This document shows, one piece after another, positions 1 to 7,204 of a stretch of DNA of 37,269 nt; position 1 is the first letter of the stretch; every line of letters begins with the position of its first letter. The notes below the pieces were generated by a model. That model saw only the letters and a program-made list of their open reading frames with translations, searched no databases and had not been told where the DNA came from. Source of the DNA: JAYEJW01 sp034716535 (GTDB lineage Bacteria; Pseudomonadota; Gammaproteobacteria; Chromatiales; Chromatiaceae). A program made the translations under genes and the position numbers. The stretch spans positions 1-37,269 of the forward strand of contig JAYEJW010000214.1 of the NCBI GenBank assembly GCA_034716535.1, written 5' to 3'.

Positions 1-582
1 CACGCCTCGGCTGAAAACGTGGACGTTCTGGAATCCCAGGTCGATCAGCTCGCTGCGCAACTCCTTGGTGGGGACCAGGGTCGCGTCTGAACGGTTGTGG
101 AATCGACGCAGGGCCCCGATGATTCCGCGCGTGAGCAGACCCAGCCTGTAGTGGCTGCTGTAAAGGTGGAACTGGGTATGGAACCCGGTCAGGGTTGGGA
201 TGCCGGTGGTGCGGGCGGCAATCAGGGCCGCGTGACCGAGGGGCCCTTGGGTTGCGATGTAGACTGCGTCCGGGGGGGCCTTGCGCCACATTCGCCGCAG
301 GCGCCAATAGACCGGCAGGCCGAAACGCAGACCGTGATAGCCAGGGATGGGCAGGCCTGGCACCAGACTCTCAGGCCGGCCGACTCTTCGCTTCGCCGAT
401 CGTTCCCCGAGCTGGCGGGGACGAATCAGGTGGATCCGATGGCCCCTTTGCTCCAACCCTTCCACCAGGTGACGCATGGTGTTGGCCACGCCGTTGATCT
501 CGGGTGGATAGGTCTCGGTGACCAGGCTCACGTGCAACAGGTTGCGTTCGGGCCCTCCCCGCACCGTAGCTTTCCCGCTCAC
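1..582 (-). CDS. GT4 family glycosyltransferase, N-terminal part (cut by window edge)
   Basis: The 194 visible codons hold the N-terminal Rossmann half of a GT-B glycosyltransferase of family 4. The start region has the usual first strand and glycine loop (VSLVTETYPPEINGVANTMR), followed by an EGLEQRGHRI helix and a GFHTQFHLY segment typical of the acceptor side. The start is a GTG at 582 whose last bases form the TGA stop of the upstream acyltransferase gene (GTGA overlap), so the two are translationally coupled. The nucleotide-sugar-binding half with the EX7E motif lies outside the window. It follows the OlsB-like and PlsC-like genes in one operon, so a lipid acceptor such as diacylglycerol or an ornithine lipid is plausible but not shown. 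Family is clear; sugar and acceptor are unknown. Confidence 0.85.
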   Translation of the reverse strand, partial: MSGKATVRGGPERNLLHVSLVTETYPPEINGVANTMRHLVEGLEQRGHRIHLIRPRQLGERSAKRRVGRPESLVPGLPIPGYHGLRFGLPVYWRLRRMWRKAPPDAVYIATQGPLGHAALIAARTTGIPTLTGFHTQFHLYSSHYRLGLLTRGIIGALRRFHNRSDATLVPTKELRSELIDLGFQNVHVFSRGV

Positions 583-1400
583 GTGGCTTCGACAAGCGAG
601 GCGGAGGGTGACATAAGCGGTTCCACCGCCTCGGGGTTGGTCGGAGGCGAGGGGTGGGCCGAGGTCTCGATACCTAGGTCCCTCGCGATGGCCAAGCGGC
701 AATGCTCGGAGATACGCCCGCGTGACAGCGCGCTGCCGTCCAGCGGCGGAAGGAAGTGAATGCGCACCCGCAGACCCGGATGGCATGCCAACCGCGCCAG
801 ATGGGGTAGCAGCGCGTCATCGCCGACGAAAGGGGCGACCGGGTCCGGGGCCACGCTCGTCCCGTAACGTAGGGCGACCGGCTGGACCCGCACCCCGTTC
901 AGCTGGCCGGCGGCGAACAGCCGGGGGTGGAAGCGCTGCAGGCGCGTTCCGTCGGTAGTGGTACCCTCCGGGAAGATCACCAAGCGCCTGCCCAAACGCA
1001 CACGCTCCGCGATGTGCGGGATGACGGCTCCGGTCTGGTTGGCGCCGCGGGCAATGAAAAGGGTGTCGGCGATCTCTGCCATCCAGCCGATGAGGGGCCA
1101 GTCCTTGACCTCGGTCTTCGACAGAAAACCGATCCGAGCCTGAGCGCCGATGACCGGAATGTCTAGCCAGGAAACATGATTGGCGACGAGCAGTGCATTG
1201 GGTGCGATATCGCCCTTTACGTCCACGCGTACGCCGAGTGCCCGGCACAGCCGTTCGTGCCACCAGCGGACCACGCCAGGGACCCACTCCACCCGCAGAC
1301 GGAGCCGCCGCCCGGCGGCAATGACCAAGGCGATCATCGCGCCGGTGAGCAGGTGCTCGGTGATGCGCAGGGATCGCCAGAGGGACGTCAGGATTTGCAT
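579..1400 (-). CDS. PlsC/OlsA-like 1-acyl-sn-glycerol-3-phosphate (or lyso-ornithine lipid) acyltransferase
   Basis: This 273-residue membrane-associated acyltransferase belongs to the LPLAT/PlsC family, which moves an acyl chain from acyl-ACP or acyl-CoA to a lysolipid. The HX4D catalytic motif is at residues 74-80 (NHVSWLD) and the second block FPEGTTTDG begins at residue 143. A hydrophobic helix near residues 17-30 probably anchors it to the inner membrane. The gene starts 4 bases after the OlsB-like gene and overlaps the following glycosyltransferase by 4 bases. Pairing with an OlsB-like protein suggests the OlsA role, O-acylation of lyso-ornithine lipid. General phosphatidic acid synthesis is the alternative, since sequence alone does not separate OlsA from PlsC. 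Confidence 0.85.
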   Translation of the reverse strand: MQILTSLWRSLRITEHLLTGAMIALVIAAGRRLRLRVEWVPGVVRWWHERLCRALGVRVDVKGDIAPNALLVANHVSWLDIPVIGAQARIGFLSKTEVKDWPLIGWMAEIADTLFIARGANQTGAVIPHIAERVRLGRRLVIFPEGTTTDGTRLQRFHPRLFAAGQLNGVRVQPVALRYGTSVAPDPVAPFVGDDALLPHLARLACHPGLRVRIHFLPPLDGSALSRGRISEHCRLAIARDLGIETSAHPSPPTNPEAVEPLMSPSASLVEAT

Positions 1401-1404
1401 GTTC

Positions 1405-2172
1405 TCACGCGTTGGCGACGCGCTTCAGGAAGTGACGGGAGTAGGCCGGGTTGAGCTGCTCCACGTCGAGCAGCATCAGCACGTCGGCGACACCGAAATC
1501 CGTGTCGCGGCAAGGCTCGCCGCAGGCCTTGGCACCCAACCGGACATAGGCCTTGAGCAGCGCAGGCAAGGGGGCATCGAGCACGGCGTCCGGCACCTGT
1601 GACTCGAGGAGCGGCACCCGCGGCGTGACCCGGAGCTCGGGCCCTGCCATGGCCTGGCGGCGCAGGCGATTCATGATCGCCGCCGCTTGCGTGTCCTGCT
1701 CACCCAGCGGCAGGCTGGCGGAGCCAAACAGGTAGTCGAATCCGTGCAGGTTAATGAAGCCGGCGAGGCCGGACCAGAGTACCGCGATGCCGGCTCCCTG
1801 CCGATACTCGGGGGCGATGCAGGTGCGGCCCACCTCCAGCATGCGGCCGCGCAATGCCCGAATGGCTCCCAGCTCAAACTCGCTGTCTGAGTAGAAGCGC
1901 CCGATGCGGCGTGCGTTCTCATCGGAAAGGATGCGCGTGCAGCCCACCACGCTCCCGGTTTCGGATTCACGCACCAACAGGTGCTGGCAATAGGGGTCGA
2001 ATTCGTCGACGTCCAGACCACACTCGCTCCCCTGGAGGCTGGCGCCCATTTCCTCGCCGAAGACCTTGTAGCGCAGAGCCTGGGCAGCCTGGACGTCCTC
2101 TGGACCTGCAGCCAGCTCCACGAAAAGACGGTTTCCGCGCCTGACCGGCAACACCCGTGCTATCGCACTCAT
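1405..2172 (-). CDS. OlsB-like GNAT N-acyltransferase (ornithine lipid synthesis, first step)
   Basis: The 255-residue product resembles the OlsB/hemolysin-like GNAT proteins (Acetyltransf_5 type). Known members transfer a 3-hydroxyacyl group from ACP to the alpha-amino group of ornithine. Visible family features are an RYKVFGEEMGA block near residue 35, a conserved VGCTRIL strand, and LEVGRTCIAPEYRQGAGIAVLW with a GNAT-type acyl-donor loop. The start is supported by a GAGG sequence about 7 bases upstream. It is first in the olsB-plsC-glycosyltransferase operon. Ornithine lipids contain no phosphate and often replace phospholipids in phosphate-starved bacteria, which fits the pst genes 9 kb away. 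Amino-acid substrate specificity is inferred from the family. Confidence 0.82.
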   Translation of the reverse strand: MSAIARVLPVRRGNRLFVELAAGPEDVQAAQALRYKVFGEEMGASLQGSECGLDVDEFDPYCQHLLVRESETGSVVGCTRILSDENARRIGRFYSDSEFELGAIRALRGRMLEVGRTCIAPEYRQGAGIAVLWSGLAGFINLHGFDYLFGSASLPLGEQDTQAAAIMNRLRRQAMAGPELRVTPRVPLLESQVPDAVLDAPLPALLKAYVRLGAKACGEPCRDTDFGVADVLMLLDVEQLNPAYSRHFLKRVANA

Positions 2173-2602
2173 TACCCACCCTCGGCGTCATCAGGAAGTT
2201 GCGCAAAGGATACTTGTGTCTTATTTCGAGCCTGTGAGGGAACGATTACGGAGAGATTTGGGAATGATGACGTTTTCTTGTTCGTGCTGCGTTTTTGGGA
2301 AATGGCATCGACTCTCCCCATCCAAGAGGCTGTCGCAAAAGGAGGCAGGCTCTGCGGCATAGCGACGCACGGCCATTGTCGACGGGTGCAAGACGTAGAA
2401 GAAAAACCGGGAGAAACGAGCGCCGTTGATTGCCTTTTCGGTCTTCGGACAGGCGCCGCGGCGGTTCCGAGGACAGTGTGCGCACCTCGGCGTCGCGTGC
2501 AGCAAGTTTAATATCCTGCCCCTGAAATTCCCCGGTAGCCAAGTCCTGTCGTGACGCGATCGGTGCCGCGTGGGGTGCCGCGCCGCCCGGGCCGCCGGAC
2601 CC
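2173..2602. other. Intergenic region (430 bp), possible decayed insertion-sequence end
   Basis: No convincing gene lies here. The part next to the olsB-like start must hold its promoter, but no clear -35/-10 pair stands out; a GAGG ribosome-binding site lies just before the start. Around 2330-2345 the sequence GAGGCTGTCGCAAAA resembles the outer end of some DDE-transposase insertion sequences, but no transposase reading frame or partner terminus was found. Short frames in this stretch have no protein-like features. Confidence 0.3.
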
Positions 2603-3358
2603 TCAGGGCGCGGCGCCCGTCAGGGCCGCGTAGGTTGTCCACCGGGTGTAGCGCCGCAGATCCTCGCGAAGGTCCGAACCCAGGCGCAGCTCCGGATCTT
2701 TGGGATGGATGGCGATCCGCAGCCAACCGCTGGCGGCCGCCCGCCGTCGGTTGATGGAGTTCCACAGACGGATCAAGGGGACACGAGCCCGGGTGTCCGT
2801 CTCGTAGCCGACCATGGGGATGGGCCGGAGCCGACCGCCCACCGCGTCGCGCACGCCGGTGAGCACCTCGTAACGGGCGAAGGGGAGGGCGGCGAGGTCG
2901 GCGGTACGTATGGCCCCCAGGGCCCAGGCCGGCGGGACATAGAGCTCGGGCGGGGTGAGGCCCCGGGCTGGGAACCAGGCGTGACAGCGTCCGACGAGCT
3001 CCGTGATGCCCGAGCGCTCGAGGGCCAGGTGCTCTGCGACCCGTCGGGAGATGATGAGCCCATGGAGCCGGTGGGCGAGGCCGCTGAAGCGCTCGACCCG
3101 GTGGAACCAGCCGTGTCCGGCCAGCCGGTGCCCCCGGGACTGCCAGGACCGCAGGCGGTCGACGCCGGCCTGGTCCCAGTCCAGCCCGGGTACCACCAGC
3201 AGGGTGAGCGGGCCCTGGTTAATACCGGCGCACAGGTCCAGGATGCGCTGGACCCGCCCCAGCGTCTCGGGCATCACATCGTGCACCGAGACCAGGGCGT
3301 GCACGGCGTCCGGACGCAGGGCCTTGTCGGCCGTCCGGCTCGGGTCAGCGCCCGGCAT
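2603..3358 (-). CDS. DUF2334 / polysaccharide-deacetylase-fold protein
   Basis: The 251-residue product has the start of the NodB-like deacetylase fold as seen in DUF2334: a SVHDV motif (residues 24-28) and a HGWFHR block (residues 82-87), the usual metal-binding histidine and aspartate positions. I set the start at ATG 3358, which overlaps the end of the upstream glycosyltransferase by 14 bases. The frame stays open further upstream, but that part lies inside the glycosyltransferase gene and is not protein-like. It is last in the sulfotransferase-GT4-DUF2334 run. A role in removing acetyl groups from a sugar made by the neighbouring glycosyltransferase is inferred. There is no signal peptide, so it probably acts in the cytoplasm or at the inner membrane face. 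Confidence 0.75.
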   Translation of the reverse strand: MPGADPSRTADKALRPDAVHALVSVHDVMPETLGRVQRILDLCAGINQGPLTLLVVPGLDWDQAGVDRLRSWQSRGHRLAGHGWFHRVERFSGLAHRLHGLIISRRVAEHLALERSGITELVGRCHAWFPARGLTPPELYVPPAWALGAIRTADLAALPFARYEVLTGVRDAVGGRLRPIPMVGYETDTRARVPLIRLWNSINRRRAAASGWLRIAIHPKDPELRLGSDLREDLRRYTRWTTYAALTGAAP

Positions 3359-4508
3359 CGACGGCACTGCTGTGATCTCCGCCCAGGACGGCGAGCCAGT
3401 GGTCCAGGTTGCGGCGGTTGATCTCGAAGGCGGCCTGGCGGGCGATGCGCGCCTTGCGCTCGCGGATAGCCGGGTCCAGGTCCCGCACGCGCGCCAGGGC
3501 GTCCGCCAGGTGCTCGTCGTCCCGGATCTGAAAGAGTCCACGGCTCAGGAGCTCCCAGCTCAGGATGCCGCACGCGGAGGAGACCAGGACGGAGCGGGCG
3601 CGGGCCATGGCCTCCAGGGCGATGGTGCCGAAGGACTCTACCCTGGAGGGCAGCACCAGGGCGTCCACGCTGTCGATCAAGGCCAGGATGCGGGCGCGCT
3701 TCACCCAGCCCACCTGCGTCAGGTTGGGCAGGGCCCGGCACTGCTCCTGGACCCAGGGGCTCAGGGGGCCGTCCCCGGCGATCAGGAACTCGATGTCCGG
3801 CAGGCGGCCGGCCGCCTCTACGATCAGCTCGATATTCTTCTCGGGGGCCAGGCGTCCGGCGAAAAGCACCCGGGTTACCGAATCGCTGGCGGGCACCGGC
3901 TCGCGATCCAGGAAGCGCTTGGGGATGGGGGTGCCCATGAGGCCCACCCGATGGGCGCCGATGCGCCGGGCCACCTCCACCATGTCCTCTGAGTTGGCGA
4001 GCACCAGGTCGCTCTGGCTGAACAGCAGCCGATGGCAGGCCTTGAGATAGGCCTGGGCGATATGGCCGCGCAGGCGCCAGTCATTGAAGAGTCCGGTGAG
4101 CCGCTCGAAGTGGGTATGGAAGCCCACCACCAGGTCGGCCTCGATGCGCCGCGCGAGGTGCATGCCGAGCATGCCGTAAGGGCCTGGGGTGGGCACCACC
4201 ACCACGTCCGGGCGCAGGCGCTCGATGCGCCGCCTGACCAGGGAGGGGGACGGGACCAGAATTCTCTGGGTGGGGTCTCCGGGCAAGGGAAGGGCGAAGC
4301 CGCCATACCAGGCGCCGGCGCGGAAGCGCGGGGCCAGCAGCTCCACCCGGACCCCGGCGGACTTGAGGTGATCGGCCAGGTCCCGGTAATAGGCGCCCAC
4401 GCCGTTGCGCTCCGGGGCGGCGTCCGAGACGATCGCGACCTTGAGGCCCCGGGCATCCGGGCGATCAAACGGGCGGCCCGCGTCTGTTGCGGTGGATGGA
4501 TTCAGCAT
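3345..4508 (-). CDS. GT4 family glycosyltransferase
   Basis: This complete GT-B enzyme of 387 residues has the N-terminal strand and loop KVAIVSDAAPERNGVGAYY, a GFHTHFERLTGLFND acceptor-side segment, the second-domain start VLFAGRLAPEKNIE and the donor-binding EX7E block ESFGTIALE. The family moves sugars from nucleotide-sugar donors to lipid or glycan acceptors at the cytoplasmic membrane face. The gene overlaps the sulfotransferase stop by 7 bases upstream and the DUF2334 gene by 14 bases downstream, so the three are almost certainly one operon. The GFHTHFERL segment resembles those of diacylglycerol and mannosyl-lipid glycosyltransferases, but the acceptor cannot be fixed from sequence. 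Confidence 0.88.
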   Translation of the reverse strand: MLNPSTATDAGRPFDRPDARGLKVAIVSDAAPERNGVGAYYRDLADHLKSAGVRVELLAPRFRAGAWYGGFALPLPGDPTQRILVPSPSLVRRRIERLRPDVVVVPTPGPYGMLGMHLARRIEADLVVGFHTHFERLTGLFNDWRLRGHIAQAYLKACHRLLFSQSDLVLANSEDMVEVARRIGAHRVGLMGTPIPKRFLDREPVPASDSVTRVLFAGRLAPEKNIELIVEAAGRLPDIEFLIAGDGPLSPWVQEQCRALPNLTQVGWVKRARILALIDSVDALVLPSRVESFGTIALEAMARARSVLVSSACGILSWELLSRGLFQIRDDEHLADALARVRDLDPAIRERKARIARQAAFEINRRNLDHWLAVLGGDHSSAVDAGR

Positions 4509-5797
4509 GGCAGAGCGGGTTGCGTAGGGGCCGACGAGTCGGTGATCTGGTCGGGTTCCCGGTGCCCACCTCGGATCGCGCCGGTTGCCGTTGCGGCCCG
4601 CCCTCCTGAGCCGACGGAGGCCAGTACCGAGCGCGCTGCCAGCGAACCATAGACCTCCGTCAGGTCCCGGTCGATGGTCTCGGGCGTGAGTCCGAACTGC
4701 TCCAGACTGTAGCTGTGACCGCTCCGGTAGCCCCGGGCCTGGGCCGCTTGCACATCCAGCCGCTCTCTGAATCCGTCATCCATGGGTAGGTCGAGTCTGC
4801 GGTAGACGGCTGTCACGGCCGCGGTCAAATCCGCCTTCAGGTCCTGCATGGTAATCCAGGTGCACTGGTGCTCGGCCGCGCCGCCCAGCACACGCTCGAG
4901 ATTCTCGTAGTAGAAGCCCAGCTGGCGGACCAGACGGCAGCGGAAATCGGGGGCGACCCGGAGCACGCCGAAGAGGCGCAGCCCGGCCTCCACGGAGCTC
5001 AGCTGGGAGGGCAGGGTGCGGGTGGGCTCGCGAAGGCACACCAGGAATCGGGCGTCCGGAAAGGTCTCGCGCAGGGTACCGGCCAGCGGGGCGAAGGCGG
5101 CGTTCTTGGACAGGAGCCGTTTGTCCGTCCCGTGAACATAGAGGTGGCGCTTGAGGCAGCCGCGATAGAAGGCCATCAAGCGCCTGCGCTCGGGGGCGGG
5201 CATATCACGGTCGAAAGTGCCCATGCGCCAGAGATGGGTATCAGCGGGGAAGGGCAGGATCAGGATGAAGCAGGCCAGCACCGGCATCAGGGAGAAATAA
5301 TCCTCCTCCGGATCACGCAGGCTCATGCTGTGCACCTCGGCGATGGCACCAAAGACGCGACGCTCCAGCCAGTCCAGGAGACGCCGCAGGGGGCCGCCCA
5401 CCAGGGCGTCCAGCCGCCCCAGGCCGAGCCAGAAGCGCCGCTCGGTGACGGACAGGGCGAACAGACACTCCCAGGTACTGAAGGTGGTGAAGCGTTGGTC
5501 GCGCGCGAGGACCCGGTGCAGATGAGTGGTGCCGCTGCGAGGTACGCCGAGGACGAACAGGGGCTCCTTGATCTCGACCCTGCGGTAGCCGGGAAACAGG
5601 ATCTCGTCCAGCAGGAAGCCGATCCAGTGGATGAGCTGGACCAGGGCGAACAGAGGGACGAACCCGATCATGACCAGCACCCGTCCCCAGGCCGGCCCGC
5701 GCCCCCCGGATGGCCCCTGGACGCCCGGCCAAAGGCTCTGCAGGCCGAGCAACAAAAGGCGGGCGGTGCTGGCGAGAAAGAGTCGGAGCAGGGTCAT
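4502..5797 (-). CDS. PAPS-dependent sulfotransferase family protein (membrane-associated)
   Basis: This 431-residue protein carries the sulfotransferase 5'-phosphosulfate-binding loop GVPRSGTTHL at residues 84-93. The 3'-phosphate-binding element follows near residues 256-264 (REPTRTLPS), together with a DPEEDYFSL segment common in Sulfotransfer_3-type proteins. Two hydrophobic segments precede the domain (about residues 5-20 and 41-65), suggesting inner-membrane anchoring. It is the first gene of an overlapping operon with a GT4 glycosyltransferase and a DUF2334 protein. Members transfer sulfate from PAPS to hydroxyl or amino groups of glycans, lipids or small molecules. A glycolipid or exported glycan is the natural guess for the acceptor. 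No PAPS-synthesis genes are in the window. The last 40 residues look low in complexity. Confidence 0.85.
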   Translation of the reverse strand: MTLLRLFLASTARLLLLGLQSLWPGVQGPSGGRGPAWGRVLVMIGFVPLFALVQLIHWIGFLLDEILFPGYRRVEIKEPLFVLGVPRSGTTHLHRVLARDQRFTTFSTWECLFALSVTERRFWLGLGRLDALVGGPLRRLLDWLERRVFGAIAEVHSMSLRDPEEDYFSLMPVLACFILILPFPADTHLWRMGTFDRDMPAPERRRLMAFYRGCLKRHLYVHGTDKRLLSKNAAFAPLAGTLRETFPDARFLVCLREPTRTLPSQLSSVEAGLRLFGVLRVAPDFRCRLVRQLGFYYENLERVLGGAAEHQCTWITMQDLKADLTAAVTAVYRRLDLPMDDGFRERLDVQAAQARGYRSGHSYSLEQFGLTPETIDRDLTEVYGSLAARSVLASVGSGGRAATATGAIRGGHREPDQITDSSAPTQPALPC

Positions 5798-5932
5798 GGG
5801 CGTTCCGGGATGGGGCTCGCGAGGATGCTGCCATCGCGTTGCGGCTCGGGCAAAGGATCGACGACCTGCCCCTCTCCCTCCTTGGGACGGCCTCTTGCCC
5901 TGCGAACGATCTTTCTCAATCCGGCGCAGACT

Positions 5933-6604
5933 TTAGTCGAGGTCCGGCGTTTCACCGGTGGCCGCGTAGATGACCCGTTCGCAGATGTTGGTGGCGCGAT
6001 CGGCCACCCGCTCGTAGTGGTGGACCGCCCACAGCATACGGGTGCCCGCCGTGGAGAATTCTGCGTCCTCACGCATCAGCGAAATGATGTTCTCGATGGT
6101 CTCTCGTTCTCGCGCATCCACCGCGTCGTCCCGGGCCGCCGCCGTCCTCGCCTCCTCCGCGTCGCCCGCCCGGTAGGCAGCCAGCGCGGCTGCGACCATG
6201 GCCGTGGCCTCCTCGGCGATGCCGGCGATGCCGGCGATGCGTCCCATCGGCTCCGCGGGCAGTGTCTCGTCGCCCACGTCGAGTACGATCTGGGCGACGT
6301 CCGCCGCGTGGTCGGCGATGCGCTCCAGCTCGGATACCAGCTCACGCGAGGCGCCGATCTCCCGCAGGTCGTGACCGGCTGGCTGGTAAGCGGCCAGCAC
6401 CACTAGGCACTCCTGCTCGAGCATTCGCCGCTGCTGGTTGATGGGCCGGTCTTCGTCGATGATCTGACGCGCCAGCTCCAAGTCCTGGCGGCGCAGACAC
6501 TCAATGGACTTGCGCAGCGCCGCGGTGACGGATTCTCCCATCTGAAGAACGCCCTGGCGCAGCTCCTCCCTTTTTCTTTGTACGAGCAGTTGCATGTCGA
6601 GCAT
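5933..6604 (-). CDS. PhoU domain protein (solitary copy)
   Basis: The 223-residue protein has two three-helix PhoU repeats. The first spans about residues 15-105 and contains the ELERIADHAADVAQIV motif; the second spans about residues 115-215 and contains HYERVADRATNICERVIY. These E/DxxxD helices bind metal in known PhoU structures. PhoU proteins link phosphate uptake to PhoR/PhoB signalling or regulate Na/Pi symporters. A second phoU sits in the pst operon 9 kb away, so this copy is a paralogue. It is transcribed away from the ZIP-like gene at 7205. No strong ribosome-binding site precedes either ATG (6604 or 6595). Three tandem 9-bp units inside it encode an Ile-Ala-Gly repeat. Confidence 0.9.
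   Translation of the reverse strand: MLDMQLLVQRKREELRQGVLQMGESVTAALRKSIECLRRQDLELARQIIDEDRPINQQRRMLEQECLVVLAAYQPAGHDLREIGASRELVSELERIADHAADVAQIVLDVGDETLPAEPMGRIAGIAGIAEEATAMVAAALAAYRAGDAEEARTAAARDDAVDARERETIENIISLMREDAEFSTAGTRMLWAVHHYERVADRATNICERVIYAATGETPDLD
6214..6240. repeat. Three tandem copies of CGGCGATGC inside phoU
   Basis: Three exact 9-base units (6214-6222, 6223-6231, 6232-6240) give an Ile-Ala-Gly tripeptide repeat in the PhoU linker between the two helical repeats. The unit length preserves frame, so copy-number change would alter linker length only. Confidence 0.8.
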
Positions 6605-7204
6605 GTGAGTCTGATTCAGTACCGAAGTGATGAGCTAGCCCTTCATGACACCTGTGTCGCCCCGGAGGATGAAAACACGGCTGTCATGGAGGGTTTCCCC
6701 TCACCGCGGCCTTCTCCCCGGAGGGGCGAGGGGGGCGAGGAGCGCCTTGGTCGCGTACTTTCACGGTAACCGCTGTCCGCGACGGATATTCACCTGGGGG
6801 TAAATTACTCCCCTTCTTTGACGGCTTCGTGACGTCGCGAAGCCGCTCTCTCTACGCTGGCGTCCGGCGTCATCAGGGCGCGCTGAAACGAAGGCGCGGG
6901 CAGCGCCGCTCAGGGCCACCCCGTCGTTCCAATCGCCGCCGGGGTGCGAGGCTCGCCGACGGCGATCTCCGCGCAGCCGGGCGCGGATGGATGAAAGCTC
7001 TCCCGCCCTTGGGGTCGCTGGTGCCGTTTGCGGCTACAGGCAGAGCCGGTCGGTTGCTCTTGCGGGACGGGATCGTCAGACCGGAACAGCAGGATAGGCG
7101 TCGAGGCACCGTATCGCTCCGTGCGTTCCACCGCCGTGCTGTAACCGAGCGGGGCTAGAATACCGGCGGCCATCGTCGGCCGCTGCAACCTGCAGAGAAT
7201 CCGC
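6605..7204. other. Divergent intergenic region (600 bp) between phoU and the ZIP-like gene
   Basis: This must hold the promoters of the two divergent genes. I see a CTGTCAT at 6681-6687 and an ATGACAC at 6645-6651. Each resembles a PHO-box half-site, but neither has a good partner 11 bases away. There is a GC-rich repeat at 6697-6740, a 7-bp inverted repeat (GGCTTCG...CGAAGCC) near 6822-6843, and a possible -10 element TAGAAT near 7156 for the ZIP-like gene. Reading frames here (for example 6829-7158) look like chance open frames in GC-rich DNA. No RNA gene was recognised. Confidence 0.45.
6697..6740. repeat. GC-rich CCCCTCACC...GAGGGG repeat
   Basis: The stretch begins CCCCTCACC and ends in a run of GAGGGG units, with an inner TCTCCCCGGAGGGG palindrome. 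It resembles the dispersed CCCTCACCC...TCTCCC...GAGGG repeats seen between genes of many GC-rich proteobacteria. It also resembles the sequence inserted in hsdM at 23186-23216. Confidence 0.4.

Noticed and set aside
3359..3541. Longer N-terminus of the DUF2334 gene
   Set aside because: The extra 61 codons lie inside the glycosyltransferase gene in another frame and are Ser/Thr/Arg-rich, unlike a family N-terminus.
2570..3992. Plus-strand frames of 283 and 329 codons
   Set aside because: They oppose the DUF2334 and GT4 genes, which carry recognisable motifs in the correct order.
4868..6406. 512-codon plus-strand frame
   Set aside because: It lies opposite the sulfotransferase and phoU genes, crosses both of them and the gap between, and has a composition typical of antisense frames.
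6829..7158. 109-codon frame before the ZIP-like gene
   Set aside because: It is Arg-rich, has no ribosome-binding site and no neighbour relation; it fits chance open reading in GC-rich DNA.
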